Shown here: one piece after another, positions 1-9,753 of the stretch
Numbering within the stretch: the stretch's first letter is position 1
Layout: the number at the start of each line of letters is the position of its first letter
Assembly: GCA_028276365.1 (NCBI GenBank)
Contig: JAPYWL010000007.1
Span: 1 to 48,186 of the forward strand
Source: Deltaproteobacteria bacterium
GTDB taxonomy: Bacteria; DRYD01
Length of the DNA: 48,186 nucleotides
Direction: 5' to 3'
Made by a program: the position numbers and the translations under genes
Notes under the pieces: model-generated
The model's input: only the letters and a program-made list of their open reading frames with translations
What the model was told of the DNA's origin: nothing
The model's database searches: none

Positions 1-2
1 AT

Positions 3-1175
3 GTGGATACGGGTAAGTTTTTAGTGTTAGAGCCTGTAAGGGCTGCAGTTACTGTTACTTTTGCTTATCCTAAATTAGGATTCTTTTTATATCCTGCTTA
101 TATTTATGTAGGTAAATTGATTGTAGCTAATATATCTATTCCTTATACAGATAAATTAGATAATCCTAATTATAATCTAATATTGCCTTTTGATATAGTG
201 AATAAAATACCGAGCTTTTTGCCTAATTATCATAAGTATAAGGTAGGTAGTGTTTTATTTATAGGTGGTAGTTTAAAGTATAGTGGTGCAATTACATTAG
301 CTTCCAAAGCTGCTAAAGTTGCTGGTAGTGGAATGGTTTTTGTTTTAGTTGATAAATCTATTCATTCTTTAGTAGCTTCTAAGTTAGTAGAAGAAATTGT
401 GGATTCTTATGATAAATCTAATTATGAAGAAATTTTAAATACTTATTATTCTAAAGTTTCTACTATTGTATTTGGTAATGGTATTGAAGATAATTCTCTT
501 AATTTTAATATTTTAAAACATATACTAAGTAATTTTGAAGGGGTTTTAGTTATTGATGGAACTGGTATAAATATGTTTTATGATTACTTTATTAAAATGA
601 GGAATGAATTTAATACAAGGGTTTCAAGAATAGTTTTAACCCCTCATAGTGGAGAATTGGCTTCATTTTTTAATAAAGCAAGTGACAAAGTGAAAGTTTC
701 TAATTTAGCTGATTATGAAAGGTTAAATAGTTCATTAAGGTTAGCTAGTTTAATACCTAATAGTATTGTAGTATCTAAAGGTAATCCTACTTTTATTTCC
801 TACTATTTAAATAATATTGATAATCTTTGGATAAATTTAACCAATGGTTTAGGTTTAGCTAAGGCTGGTAGTGGTGATGTTTTAGCAGGTATTATTGGGG
901 CTTTTATAGCTATGTTTAAAAACTCTATTAATAAAAATTTAGTTAAAGATGAGGTAGTAGAAGCTATAAAATTAGGGGTTTTTATCCACGGACTTAGTGC
1001 TCAATTAGCTAAAAAAGATTTAACTACTTTTTCTGTTAATGCTACTGAAATTATTAATTATATTCCTAAAGCTTATAAATTTATCTTTGAAAAATATTCC
1101 AATAACGTTAATTTAAATACTTTACTTATTTCTTCTAAATCTATTATAGAGTATTTTTCTATTTTAGATATATAA
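3..1175 (+). CDS. nnr: Bifunctional NAD(P)H-hydrate epimerase/ADP-dependent NAD(P)H-hydrate dehydratase (YjeF-like), 5' end cut by window edge
   Basis: Starts inside the epimerase domain (DTGKFLVLEPVRAAVTVTFAYPKLGFFLYPAYIYVGKLIVANISIP); C-terminal dehydratase motifs HKYKVGSVLFIGGSLKYSGA, LTPHSGELA, NGLGLAKAGSGDVLAGIIGAF. Frame is open at the left edge. Confidence 0.9.
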   Translation: MDTGKFLVLEPVRAAVTVTFAYPKLGFFLYPAYIYVGKLIVANISIPYTDKLDNPNYNLILPFDIVNKIPSFLPNYHKYKVGSVLFIGGSLKYSGAITLASKAAKVAGSGMVFVLVDKSIHSLVASKLVEEIVDSYDKSNYEEILNTYYSKVSTIVFGNGIEDNSLNFNILKHILSNFEGVLVIDGTGINMFYDYFIKMRNEFNTRVSRIVLTPHSGELASFFNKASDKVKVSNLADYERLNSSLRLASLIPNSIVVSKGNPTFISYYLNNIDNLWINLTNGLGLAKAGSGDVLAGIIGAFIAMFKNSINKNLVKDEVVEAIKLGVFIHGLSAQLAKKDLTTFSVNATEIINYIPKAYKFIFEKYSNNVNLNTLLISSKSIIEYFSILDI

Positions 1176-1177
1176 AT

Positions 1178-1927
1178 ATGAAGTATAAATATTTAAATAT
1201 TGATTTAAAGAAGGGTTATAGGGATATAGCAAAGCTTTATGAACTTAATAATCACTTAATGACTTTTTATTTAGATATATATTGGAGAAAAATTATGGTT
1301 AAGGATATTTTTAACAATATTATTAATAGAATAAATATTGGAAGTATTATTTATTTTATGGATATTTGTGTAGGTACAGGGGATCTTTTATTTGAGTTTA
1401 TAAATTTCTTGAATTCTAAAAGTTTTAATTTTAGTTTTAAATTTTTAGCTTTGGATTTTTCTGTTGATATGTTAAAAATAGCTAAAAGTAAATTGTTATT
1501 GAAAGATGTTATTTTTATTTTAGCAGATGTTGCTAAAATACCTATTAAAGATAAAAAAATGGATATATCTACTATATCTTTAGGTATAAGGAATTTAAGA
1601 ACTAATGATGAGTTATTTGAAATAAGGTTTAAGGAGATATATAGAATAATAAAAGATGGTGGAGTTTTTTGGGGACTTGAAACTTCTAGGCCTCCTAATA
1701 AAATTATTAGATTTTTTAGTGATCTATTTACTGCTTATGTTGCTACTAATATTGCTAAGGTTGTTTCTAAGAATATAGAAGTTTATGGATATTTAGCAGA
1801 TAGTATAAGGAATTTTTATGAACCTTATGAATTTAGAGATTTTTTACTAAATAAAATTAAATTTAAAGAAGTTAGTTATAAATTATTAACTTTTGGTGTA
1901 GTTGCTATTCATAAAGCAATTAAGTAA
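1178..1927 (+). CDS. UbiE/MenG-family (demethylmenaquinone) methyltransferase
   Basis: SAM-binding GTGDLLFEF, LALDFSVDMLKIAK, and UbiE-like TISLGIRNLR, IIKDGGVFWGLETSRP, YGYLADSIRNFYEPYEF. Confidence 0.8.
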   Translation: MKYKYLNIDLKKGYRDIAKLYELNNHLMTFYLDIYWRKIMVKDIFNNIINRINIGSIIYFMDICVGTGDLLFEFINFLNSKSFNFSFKFLALDFSVDMLKIAKSKLLLKDVIFILADVAKIPIKDKKMDISTISLGIRNLRTNDELFEIRFKEIYRIIKDGGVFWGLETSRPPNKIIRFFSDLFTAYVATNIAKVVSKNIEVYGYLADSIRNFYEPYEFRDFLLNKIKFKEVSYKLLTFGVVAIHKAIK

Positions 1928-2005
1928 AAAATTAATTTTATATCTACATTAATTTATTAAGTTAATTTTACCATTCATTTTATTTAGTGGGTAGGATATT
2001 ATTTT

Positions 2006-3484
2006 ATGTCAATAAAGGAAGTAAAAAATTTTTTAGAATATAATAAAATAAATATTCCTTTTAAAACTATATTAGTAACTGGTACAAATGGTAAAAGTTC
2101 TACTTCTCATTTAATTAATTTATTTTTATCTAAATTTTGTCAAAAATTAAATATTAATTTTAAAATAGGTTTATTTTCTAAGCCTCATATTTTGAAAATA
2201 AATGAAAGAATTAAAATTAATTATAACGATATTACTGATTATGATTTTAATTATTTTATAAAGAAGGTTAATGAATTAAAGGGAGATATAAATTTAAATT
2301 GGTTTGATGAATTGGTTTTAGTTTCTATTTTATATTTTTTAGAAAATAAGATAGATTTAGGAATATTTGAGATAGGGATAGGTGGTAGGAATGATTCTAC
2401 TAATGCTTTAAATTCTATTATAAATATCATAACTAATATAGGTTTAGAACATACTGATATTTTAGGGAATACTATTAAATCTATTGCTTACCAAAAAGCT
2501 GGTATTATTAAAGATAATTCCTTTACTCTAACTTATGCTACCAAAGGTTTTAAAACTATTTATAAGCAAGCTATTAAAAAAAAATCGGTTATTTTTAATT
2601 TAAACGATATTTTTAAAATAAAATTATTAAATGTATCTATTAAATCTACAGATTCTAATGATTTTAATTTAAATACGGCTAATTTTGTTTTTGAATTTGC
2701 CTATTTTATAAAGCTTATAAGTAATAGTAAAGTTATAAAAAATTTAAATAGTCATGTATTAAAGGAAAATAAATTTTTAAATAATTTTTTTAATGATTTT
2801 TATAAGATTTTAAAAATGTTTTTTAAAGATGGTATTGTAATTAAATTTTATAATCCTTATTTAGTTAAGAATTATTTAATAGCTTTTTTGGCTTCTATTT
2901 TATATCTCGTTTTAAATGGATATATAGATTTATTAATTAAATATAAAGATAAGTTAAAAAAAGTTTTTTTAGATTTATCTAAGGGGTTTAATTTAATGGG
3001 GAGATTTAATATAATTAAAATCAATAACTCTTTTTTACTAATTGATAGTGCTAAAGATATTACAGCTTTAGAATATATTTTAAATCTGTTTTTCAATAGA
3101 CTATACAAAATTGTTGCTGATAATTTTCTAAATAATTTTAAAGTTTCTTTAGTTTTTAGTTTTTCTAAAGGTAAAGACTTTAATAAATTTAAAAATATTT
3201 ATAACATTATTTATAAAAACATTGATAAGATAAAAAATATTTATTTTTTGGAGCATCTTATTGAATTAAAATTGGAAAAATCAAGTGTTATTTATAAAAA
3301 ATTTTACGATAATTTAGCAAAAATTTCTAATAATAATTCTAACATATTGTTAAAATTGAAAGATTTGGGAAAACTAAGTGAGAATAAAATAAAAGATATA
3401 TTACAAGAAAATAATCTTATTTTTATAACAGGTTCTATTTACTTTGTTGCTAACTTTTTAGAGTTAATTAATAAAAAACTATAA
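2006..3484 (+). CDS. folC: Folylpolyglutamate synthase/dihydrofolate synthase
   Basis: Mur-ligase P-loop VTGTNGKSSTSHLI, FSKPHILKINERIKIN, FEIGIGGRNDSTNAL, IGLEHTDILGNTIKSIAYQKAGIIK. Confidence 0.88.
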   Translation: MSIKEVKNFLEYNKINIPFKTILVTGTNGKSSTSHLINLFLSKFCQKLNINFKIGLFSKPHILKINERIKINYNDITDYDFNYFIKKVNELKGDINLNWFDELVLVSILYFLENKIDLGIFEIGIGGRNDSTNALNSIINIITNIGLEHTDILGNTIKSIAYQKAGIIKDNSFTLTYATKGFKTIYKQAIKKKSVIFNLNDIFKIKLLNVSIKSTDSNDFNLNTANFVFEFAYFIKLISNSKVIKNLNSHVLKENKFLNNFFNDFYKILKMFFKDGIVIKFYNPYLVKNYLIAFLASILYLVLNGYIDLLIKYKDKLKKVFLDLSKGFNLMGRFNIIKINNSFLLIDSAKDITALEYILNLFFNRLYKIVADNFLNNFKVSLVFSFSKGKDFNKFKNIYNIIYKNIDKIKNIYFLEHLIELKLEKSSVIYKKFYDNLAKISNNNSNILLKLKDLGKLSENKIKDILQENNLIFITGSIYFVANFLELINKKL

Positions 3485-3521
3485 TATTCTTCTTTAATGG
3501 ATTTAAAAAAAATCTGTCAAA

Positions 3522-3553
3522 AGCTTATAGATAAGCTGATGAATCTATAAGCT
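3522..3553. repeat. Perfect 10-bp inverted repeat (hairpin) just downstream of folC
   Basis: agcttataga (3522-3531), 12-nt loop, tctataagct (3544-3553); no following T-run, so a canonical terminator is not supported. Confidence 0.5.
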
Positions 3554-3841
3554 CTGTAGTAATTTAAAAACAAAGTTTTTAAAATTATGTTTTTAAAGTA
3601 TGAAGGATTATAACAAAGTAAGAAATGTGACTTTTATATAACTAATTCTTGTAATTTTAGATACTAAAGATATAAAAATCTCTAAAAATCAAAGCGATTT
3701 TTTTAAGTTTAATTAAATAGTTGTACTTTGTAAAAAAATGTTAATAATTTTTATATCTTTAAGGAAAATTAAAAAAAAGAATAAAATAAAAAAAGATAGT
3801 ATATATAAAATGGGGAGAGTGTTTTATGAATTATTTCCTTA

Positions 3842-3973
3842 ATGAATAATATAAAATCTAAGAAAGAACAGTTAATTTATTTTAGTACTTTTTTAATTTT
3901 TTGCTGCTACCATATTTATGTTAATTCAACTTATTTTAATGTAAAAATATTTTTAGTGCCTGTAGATTTGTAG
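3842..3973 (+). pseudogene. Short hydrophobic ORF fragment, possibly a remnant associated with the prepilin relic
   Basis: MNNIKSKKEQLIYFSTFLIFCCYHIYVNSTYFNVKIFLVPVDL*; a ggggag SD lies before an out-of-frame ATG (3826) that terminates after 7 codons. Confidence 0.3.
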
Positions 3974-4013
3974 TTATTATATATTCTTAAATAGGGGAGT
4001 AAAGCGTTTATAA

Positions 4014-4411
4014 AAAAAAACTAATAAAAATAAAACTAATAGAAAGAATAAACTAAATAAAAAATTAACGAGAGGATTTAGTTTAATTGAGGTTATTGTT
4101 TTTATAGCTATTACTACTCTATGTATTTTAGCCTTAGGTAGTGTCTATTATAATGTCATAAAAGCTCAAAACAAAATAATGTATGAAGGTTTATTAAATA
4201 AAAAATATTACAAACTTATTTTAATTTATATATGTAAAACAAAAGGGAATTATATTTAAAATTTGATAATCATGCTTTTGAGGATATAAGTATTAAGTTA
4301 CACTTATATGCTAAATTATATGAAACTAAATTTTATGTATATAACAAATATTCTAAAAAATATAGAAACCAAAAAGTAAAAAAAAATAGCTTACTATATC
4401 AGTATAACTAA
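4014..4411 (+). pseudogene. Decayed type IV prepilin/pseudopilin-like gene (no usable start, internal frameshift)
   Basis: Frame 4014-4259 reads KKTNKNKTNRKNKLNKKLTRGFSLIEVIVFIAITTLCILALGSVYYNVIKAQNKIMYEG..., a class III prepilin motif (G|FSLIE + hydrophobic helix), then stops; an overlapping frame continues ELYLKFDNHAFEDISIKLHLYAKLYETKFYVYNKYSKKYRNQ... to a stop at 4409-4411. Confidence 0.6.
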
Positions 4412-4681
4412 ATATTAAATATTTTTTTTTATTTATTTTATTTATTTATTCTATTTATTTATAATTTTCAACTTTACCTATAATTTTAAACTGTCTATAA
4501 TTTTAAACTTTTCATTATGTAGAATATAAATCTTAATAAAAAACAATGAATTTTACATTTTTTATTTTACATTTTTTTAAAGAATTTTTTACAATTATTT
4601 TAGTTTTTTTTTAATGAAAAAAATGAAATCTTTAAATAAAGAAAAGTTATAGAAAAAATTATAAAAAAGGGGTGATATTTC

Positions 4682-6115
4682 TTGAGAAAAATTTTCTTAT
4701 TTTTATTTTTGTTATTTTTATTATTTATAAATGTCTATTCAGCTAATTATGATTCTATCTATTCCAAAAAAATTGTATTATCTTCTAATTTGGTATCAAG
4801 TCCTATAAACTATAGGGATAAATTTATTATATGTCCTTTTAAAGATAAAATAACTATTTTGGATAGCGATTTAAATATAATTCAAAATATAGGAATTAAT
4901 CTTTCATTTTTTTTAGAACCATTTTATTATCAAGAAAAATTCATTGTTCCTTTTGTTGATAAAGATAATTACTTAAATTTACTCATATTATATAGCAACT
5001 CTAATAGTTTAGATGAAATTAATTTAAATGAGCTTAATAGTATAAATGAGCAAAGCAATTTTAATTTTACAATAAAAAAATTAAATAAGTACCAAACAAT
5101 AAAAAGCTTAGTATATAAAAACAAAGAAATATGTGTATATTATAAGAATTTTGTTTCTAAAATAAAAGTAAAAGAAGATATTTATAATAATGATTTTAAT
5201 TTTATTTTTGAGGAACCTGTGGAAGTAGGGAAGTATGCTAAGTTTGGTAGAATTTTTGATTTTTATTATGGATATGATAAATTTGATAAATTAAATATTT
5301 TAGATAAAAACTTTAACTTAGTAGGAAAGTATAACTTAGGGAAAGATTTAAGTAATATTTATGAAATAGATAATAGCAAATTTGTTTTAGCTTCAGAAAA
5401 AGGGTTTTATTTAATAGACTCAAATGGGTTTCAAATTGTTTCTAAAGTAGATTTCTCAGGAACTCCCTTAAATTTACACAAAATAAATAGCACCAAATTT
5501 TTTGCTCTTACAAATGATTTTAAATTAATTTTATTTAATTTAAGTAGTGATTATAAAATAAGCTCATATTCTATTGACTTGTTCTTATTTAATTATTATG
5601 ATTTTAGAGATATGTTTATTAATGATACTTTGATTACTACTTTTTATGGTATATCTAATCCTTTTAGAAATTTTTTAATGTCTTCTGAATTTTATGTTGA
5701 TAAAGATAGAATTTACTCTTATAGTTATTCTTTAAGTGATAATAACTTATATTTAGTTACTTCTTCTTTTATTTACATTACTTTAAGAAAATATGGATAT
5801 AATTATTTTAGCAAAAAGGATAAAAATAGATATTACTCATTTTATGAGAATTATCGTTTTAGAAACACTGCTTTTTATACTCTAAATTTAGGTTCTAATA
5901 CTTTAAGAAATTATTCATTACTTCAATCTATTCCTTTGTATTATTATGGTTCTCTTTATGATTCAAAAGACAAAAGCTATAGATCTTTTAACAACTATTA
6001 TGATTACTACTCATATTATAGCCCCATAGTGTCTTATGTCGTTTCTCTTCAAAATAATTTATACTTTATTATTAATTATCCTAACCATACTTTGATTATA
6101 AAATCTAATTCTTAA
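4682..6115 (+). CDS. Secreted protein of unknown function, possible beta-propeller-like repeats, Tyr-rich C-terminus
   Basis: Complete ORF with TTG start preceded by aaggggtg; N-terminal signal peptide MRKIFLFLFLLFLLFINVYSA; repeated ILD/LID strand-like segments. Confidence 0.7.
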   Translation: MRKIFLFLFLLFLLFINVYSANYDSIYSKKIVLSSNLVSSPINYRDKFIICPFKDKITILDSDLNIIQNIGINLSFFLEPFYYQEKFIVPFVDKDNYLNLLILYSNSNSLDEINLNELNSINEQSNFNFTIKKLNKYQTIKSLVYKNKEICVYYKNFVSKIKVKEDIYNNDFNFIFEEPVEVGKYAKFGRIFDFYYGYDKFDKLNILDKNFNLVGKYNLGKDLSNIYEIDNSKFVLASEKGFYLIDSNGFQIVSKVDFSGTPLNLHKINSTKFFALTNDFKLILFNLSSDYKISSYSIDLFLFNYYDFRDMFINDTLITTFYGISNPFRNFLMSSEFYVDKDRIYSYSYSLSDNNLYLVTSSFIYITLRKYGYNYFSKKDKNRYYSFYENYRFRNTAFYTLNLGSNTLRNYSLLQSIPLYYYGSLYDSKDKSYRSFNNYYDYYSYYSPIVSYVVSLQNNLYFIINYPNHTLIIKSNS

Positions 6116-6127
6116 TTATCATGAAAA

Positions 6128-6619
6128 TTATTCTATAATGGCTTGAATAATTTTATTATTATTTTGATAGAAATTAGAAATAATATTTTTAAGAGCATTA
6201 GTTAGTTCTTTATATAAAATAGGATCTTCCTGTGCTAAGATATCAGGATACATGAAATAAAATGCAAATATTTCAGAAAAAAATTCAGATAAACTTGTTT
6301 TTGCTTGATATGTAGTTAATATAATCCTTGAGTATTGTTTATTTTGATATTTTCTAAAAGCTTCCCATAGGTACTTAAATTTAAAATATCTGCCATATTT
6401 GGGGTGAAAGAATACATGGTGTCCTAACTCATGTAAAAGCATATCTATTTTTTTACTATATAAAACTAAAGTTTTAATTTCTCTATAATAAAAGCCTCCT
6501 AAGCTCTTTATAGTATTTTTATTACCAAAAACTATTTTTACATCTTTTGTAAATAAATAAAAAAGTTTATCTCCTAATAAATCCCTTAATTTAGTTAATA
6601 AAATATATTCAGTATCCAT
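6128..6619 (-). CDS. Small zincin-like metallopeptidase-domain protein
   Basis: HExxH motif in MLLHELGHHVFFHP and downstream Glu-containing SEFFSEIFAFYFMYPD. Confidence 0.65.
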   Translation of the reverse strand: MDTEYILLTKLRDLLGDKLFYLFTKDVKIVFGNKNTIKSLGGFYYREIKTLVLYSKKIDMLLHELGHHVFFHPKYGRYFKFKYLWEAFRKYQNKQYSRIILTTYQAKTSLSEFFSEIFAFYFMYPDILAQEDPILYKELTNALKNIISNFYQNNNKIIQAIIE

Positions 6620-6832
6620 AATTATTTTTTTTAATTCTATTTTTAAATTTTTACTACAATTTTAAAATTTTGTTAAAAGATTGTTAATCTTTAGCGAAAA
6701 ATAACATATAATATCTAAGGCATTAATTGTATTTTATTTTTTAATTTTTAACATTTTTTTAAAGGTTTTATAATATTCAAGAAAAATATTATATTATCTA
6801 ATAAAAAAGGAAAATTTGTTTTTTAAATTTTT

Positions 6833-7627
6833 ATGGAAATAAAAAATAAAATTGAATTCTATAAACTTGATAAAATAAACAAGTTTTTTAATGATTTTAA
6901 TATTAATAGTTTTAAAGATAATATAGATAAAAATAATTTAGATGATTTACTAAGTTTTATAAAAGATAGTTTAAAAAAAGTAGATAAAGAAAAAGCGGAT
7001 TATATAAAATCCAAATTATCTTTAAGTGATTTATTAGATCCATTATCTAGGGTTACTTATTTAATAGAAAAGGGAAAAATTATATCATATCTAAAAGAAC
7101 TATTTATAATGCTAAAAGATTCTGAGCTAAATTCTAAGTTATTTATTAATATGGTTAGTGAAACTAATATGCCACAAATTGGTAGTGTATCATACTTTAT
7201 CAAGTCATTAGGTAGTGTAATAGGAAGTTTTAAAGGAGTTATTAATGGTATAGCTGAAATTAATGCAGGGGTAAATACTAATGATAAAGCTTATAAATAT
7301 GTGGGGATATTAGATTTAATTTCAAGTGTGGGAGGAGTTAGCATACTTTTAGGAGTACCTTTTGCTGGATTAATTTATTCCACTTTCTTTGCTATTTTAA
7401 AAGGAATAGTAATTTTTAAATATAGTAGTAATTTTACAGAAATCCAAAAAGCTGATTATGTATTCTCTTTAATAGGAAATATCTTAAATTATTCTTTATA
7501 TACAGGTTTATTTATGCCATATTCTTTAATTTTTATGCCTATAATATCTGTATTACAGTTAACCTATCTCAATAGCCCTAAATTCAGAAAATTCTTAAGC
7601 AAAATAACTTCAGTAATTAAAAAATAA
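6833..7627 (+). CDS. Uncharacterised protein with helical N-terminus and hydrophobic C-terminal half
   Basis: 264-aa ORF; C-terminal half has several membrane-like hydrophobic segments (VGILDLISSVGGVSILLGVPFAGLIYSTFFAILKGIVIF; LYTGLFMPYSLIFMPIISVLQLTYL). Confidence 0.6.
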   Translation: MEIKNKIEFYKLDKINKFFNDFNINSFKDNIDKNNLDDLLSFIKDSLKKVDKEKADYIKSKLSLSDLLDPLSRVTYLIEKGKIISYLKELFIMLKDSELNSKLFINMVSETNMPQIGSVSYFIKSLGSVIGSFKGVINGIAEINAGVNTNDKAYKYVGILDLISSVGGVSILLGVPFAGLIYSTFFAILKGIVIFKYSSNFTEIQKADYVFSLIGNILNYSLYTGLFMPYSLIFMPIISVLQLTYLNSPKFRKFLSKITSVIKK

Positions 7628-7628
7628 A

Positions 7629-9191
7629 CTATTTTAGGAATTTATTCAATAACTCCAATGAAGCGAAAGTTGATAACTTTTCAAGAGGTGTTAATATCGG
7701 TATCAAATAAGGGAAAGAAAATTTTAGAGCATTAAAAACAAGTATATTACTTAAACCAACTAGTAGATTCCACTTTTTATTATTTTTTGAATTAATGGTG
7801 TAGGATAGGGTAGTAAAAACTGAACCTGCGGTATAGCTTAAAAATAAATTAGCCAACTTATTACCTAATTCTTCACTTATCATTTCTTTTTCAATTAATT
7901 TCTTTAAAACATAATTTATTGGAATACTAAAAATGGAGAACAATGATTTATTTAACAATAATAAAGAATTCCATAAATTTAGTTTAGAAAATATAAATTC
8001 TTTTTTATCTCCTTTTTCATTAGCTTTTAAAATATTATCTACTGAATTTTTAAGAGAATTTGTAGTGGATTTAAAAGATAAAATATCAAGAAAAACTCTA
8101 ACTGGTGCAGGAATTAATAAGGAAGCTCTTTTTATAAACTCCCTAATTACTTTATTATCCCAAACCTTATCAAATATACTATTATTAACTAATTGCTTAA
8201 TGGTAAAATATTTTATTTGAGAAGCATTTTTTAAAGATTGGGGATCTATGAAGTAATAAGCAAAAGATTCAGCAAAATCCTCTGTAGGTTTTGTAGAAGC
8301 ATATTCTGTAACAAATTTTCCAAATCCAAACGGAAACTTTGGAATTAAACCCAATATGCTACTCTTATAATTGAATAAAATATTATTATAAAAATCAAAA
8401 GAATGTCCTAATTCATGAGTTATTACATAATTATGAGTGTAAGGATTTGGGTTAGAATGAATATAGATAGGAACATTTGTTATTTTATTTATAGTAACTC
8501 CTAAAGCATTATATTGATCATTAATTTTATCGTTTATTTCTATAAAAGAAGCTTTATTAATAGTTTTTAAAGGTAATTTATCTAATGTATTTATAAATTC
8601 TTGCTTTAAATATTTAGGTACTTTTAAAGCTGGATAAAGTGGTATATATGATTTTATTTTGCCTATTTTATCAAAGATATAATCTATTTTAGACCACTTA
8701 ATAAAATCTTTTATTTTTTCTTTTATTTTGCTAATTTTATCAATTATCTTATAGCTATTTTTATCAATTATCTTATATTTATCATTTATAGAAGAAAAAT
8801 ATTTTAATAATAGAAAGGTCAATCCAATAGCTATAGAAATTGGAGTAGATAGAAAAATATTAGAAATAGAAAAAGTTATTGCAAAAGCATTTATATAATC
8901 TATTCCAAGAGATGAAAGTTTAAGACTTAATATACTTTCTTTAGTTAAATAATTTTGTGCAGGTTCTTTATTTGGATCTTCAGTTATAATTTCATTTACA
9001 ATCTGATTTATATTTGTTTTAAGTAGGTTATAAAGTGATTCATCTTTGTTTTGTATTAATTCGGAAGTTTTGCTATCGATTGTTGAAAGAAGATTATCAT
9101 TTGTTTTTAAAGATTCATTTTTTATATGGTTTCCTGAAGTATATATTCCATGATTATTAAATTTCTCAAAAATTTTACTAATTATATTCAT
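7629..9191 (-). CDS. Zincin-like metallopeptidase-domain protein with hydrophobic flanking segments
   Basis: YVITHELGHSFDFYN plus KPTEDFAESFAYYFIDPQSL; N-terminal hydrophobic ISNIFLSTPISIAIGLTFLLLKYF. Confidence 0.65.
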   Translation of the reverse strand: MNIISKIFEKFNNHGIYTSGNHIKNESLKTNDNLLSTIDSKTSELIQNKDESLYNLLKTNINQIVNEIITEDPNKEPAQNYLTKESILSLKLSSLGIDYINAFAITFSISNIFLSTPISIAIGLTFLLLKYFSSINDKYKIIDKNSYKIIDKISKIKEKIKDFIKWSKIDYIFDKIGKIKSYIPLYPALKVPKYLKQEFINTLDKLPLKTINKASFIEINDKINDQYNALGVTINKITNVPIYIHSNPNPYTHNYVITHELGHSFDFYNNILFNYKSSILGLIPKFPFGFGKFVTEYASTKPTEDFAESFAYYFIDPQSLKNASQIKYFTIKQLVNNSIFDKVWDNKVIREFIKRASLLIPAPVRVFLDILSFKSTTNSLKNSVDNILKANEKGDKKEFIFSKLNLWNSLLLLNKSLFSIFSIPINYVLKKLIEKEMISEELGNKLANLFLSYTAGSVFTTLSYTINSKNNKKWNLLVGLSNILVFNALKFSFPYLIPILTPLEKLSTFASLELLNKFLK

Positions 9192-9466
9192 AATTATAAT
9201 ATACTTTTTATGATATTCTTTTCCTTTTTATCCTTGTAAAGCTAATCTTAATATTTTATAATAAATTGGATTTATTATTTTCTTACGTTATGTTAAAATT
9301 TTTAAAAAAGAGTTAAAAAAAATATTTTTAATAAACTAAAAATTAAAAAAATAAAAAAATATTTTTTTAAAAGGAATTGAAAAAAATTTGAATTAAATTT
9401 TTTCTAATCTTTTAAGGAATTATTAAGGATTAAAATGAAATTGTGGAAAGAGGAAAGTTTTTTATA

Positions 9467-9494
9467 ATTTCGTCAAATGTATATTTGACGAAAT
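9467..9494. repeat. Perfect 12-bp inverted repeat with 4-nt loop in intergenic DNA
   Basis: atttcgtcaaat-gtat-atttgacgaaat. Confidence 0.75.
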
Positions 9495-9753
9495 ACTATT
9501 TATTAATTTCTATATCTATAATAATATACAAACAAAAGATTCAAAAAATTTAATATAAAAAAATACAGCATATTTTAATCATGATCTCGAGTTTTTTATA
9601 AATTTATCTAATTAATGTAAAAAACACTTTTTAATGTAAAAAACATTCTTAGTTTATTTTCCTATAACTGATTAAATATATAAATACTTAAATAAGAGAA
9701 TTTTTAAAAAATATTTTTTGAAAAAATATGTAATATAAGATTTTAATTATTAT

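Noticed and set aside
2872-3108. 78-aa minus-strand ORF inside folC
   Set aside because: Shadow ORF; folC is clearly the coding frame.
4431-4512. AT-rich imperfect tandem repeats (tataatttt[ca]aact...)
   Set aside because: Low-complexity AT-rich DNA; not convincing as CRISPR or a functional iteron array.
7933-8220. 95-aa plus-strand ORF
   Set aside because: Antisense within the 520-aa metallopeptidase-like gene, no convincing SD or motifs.
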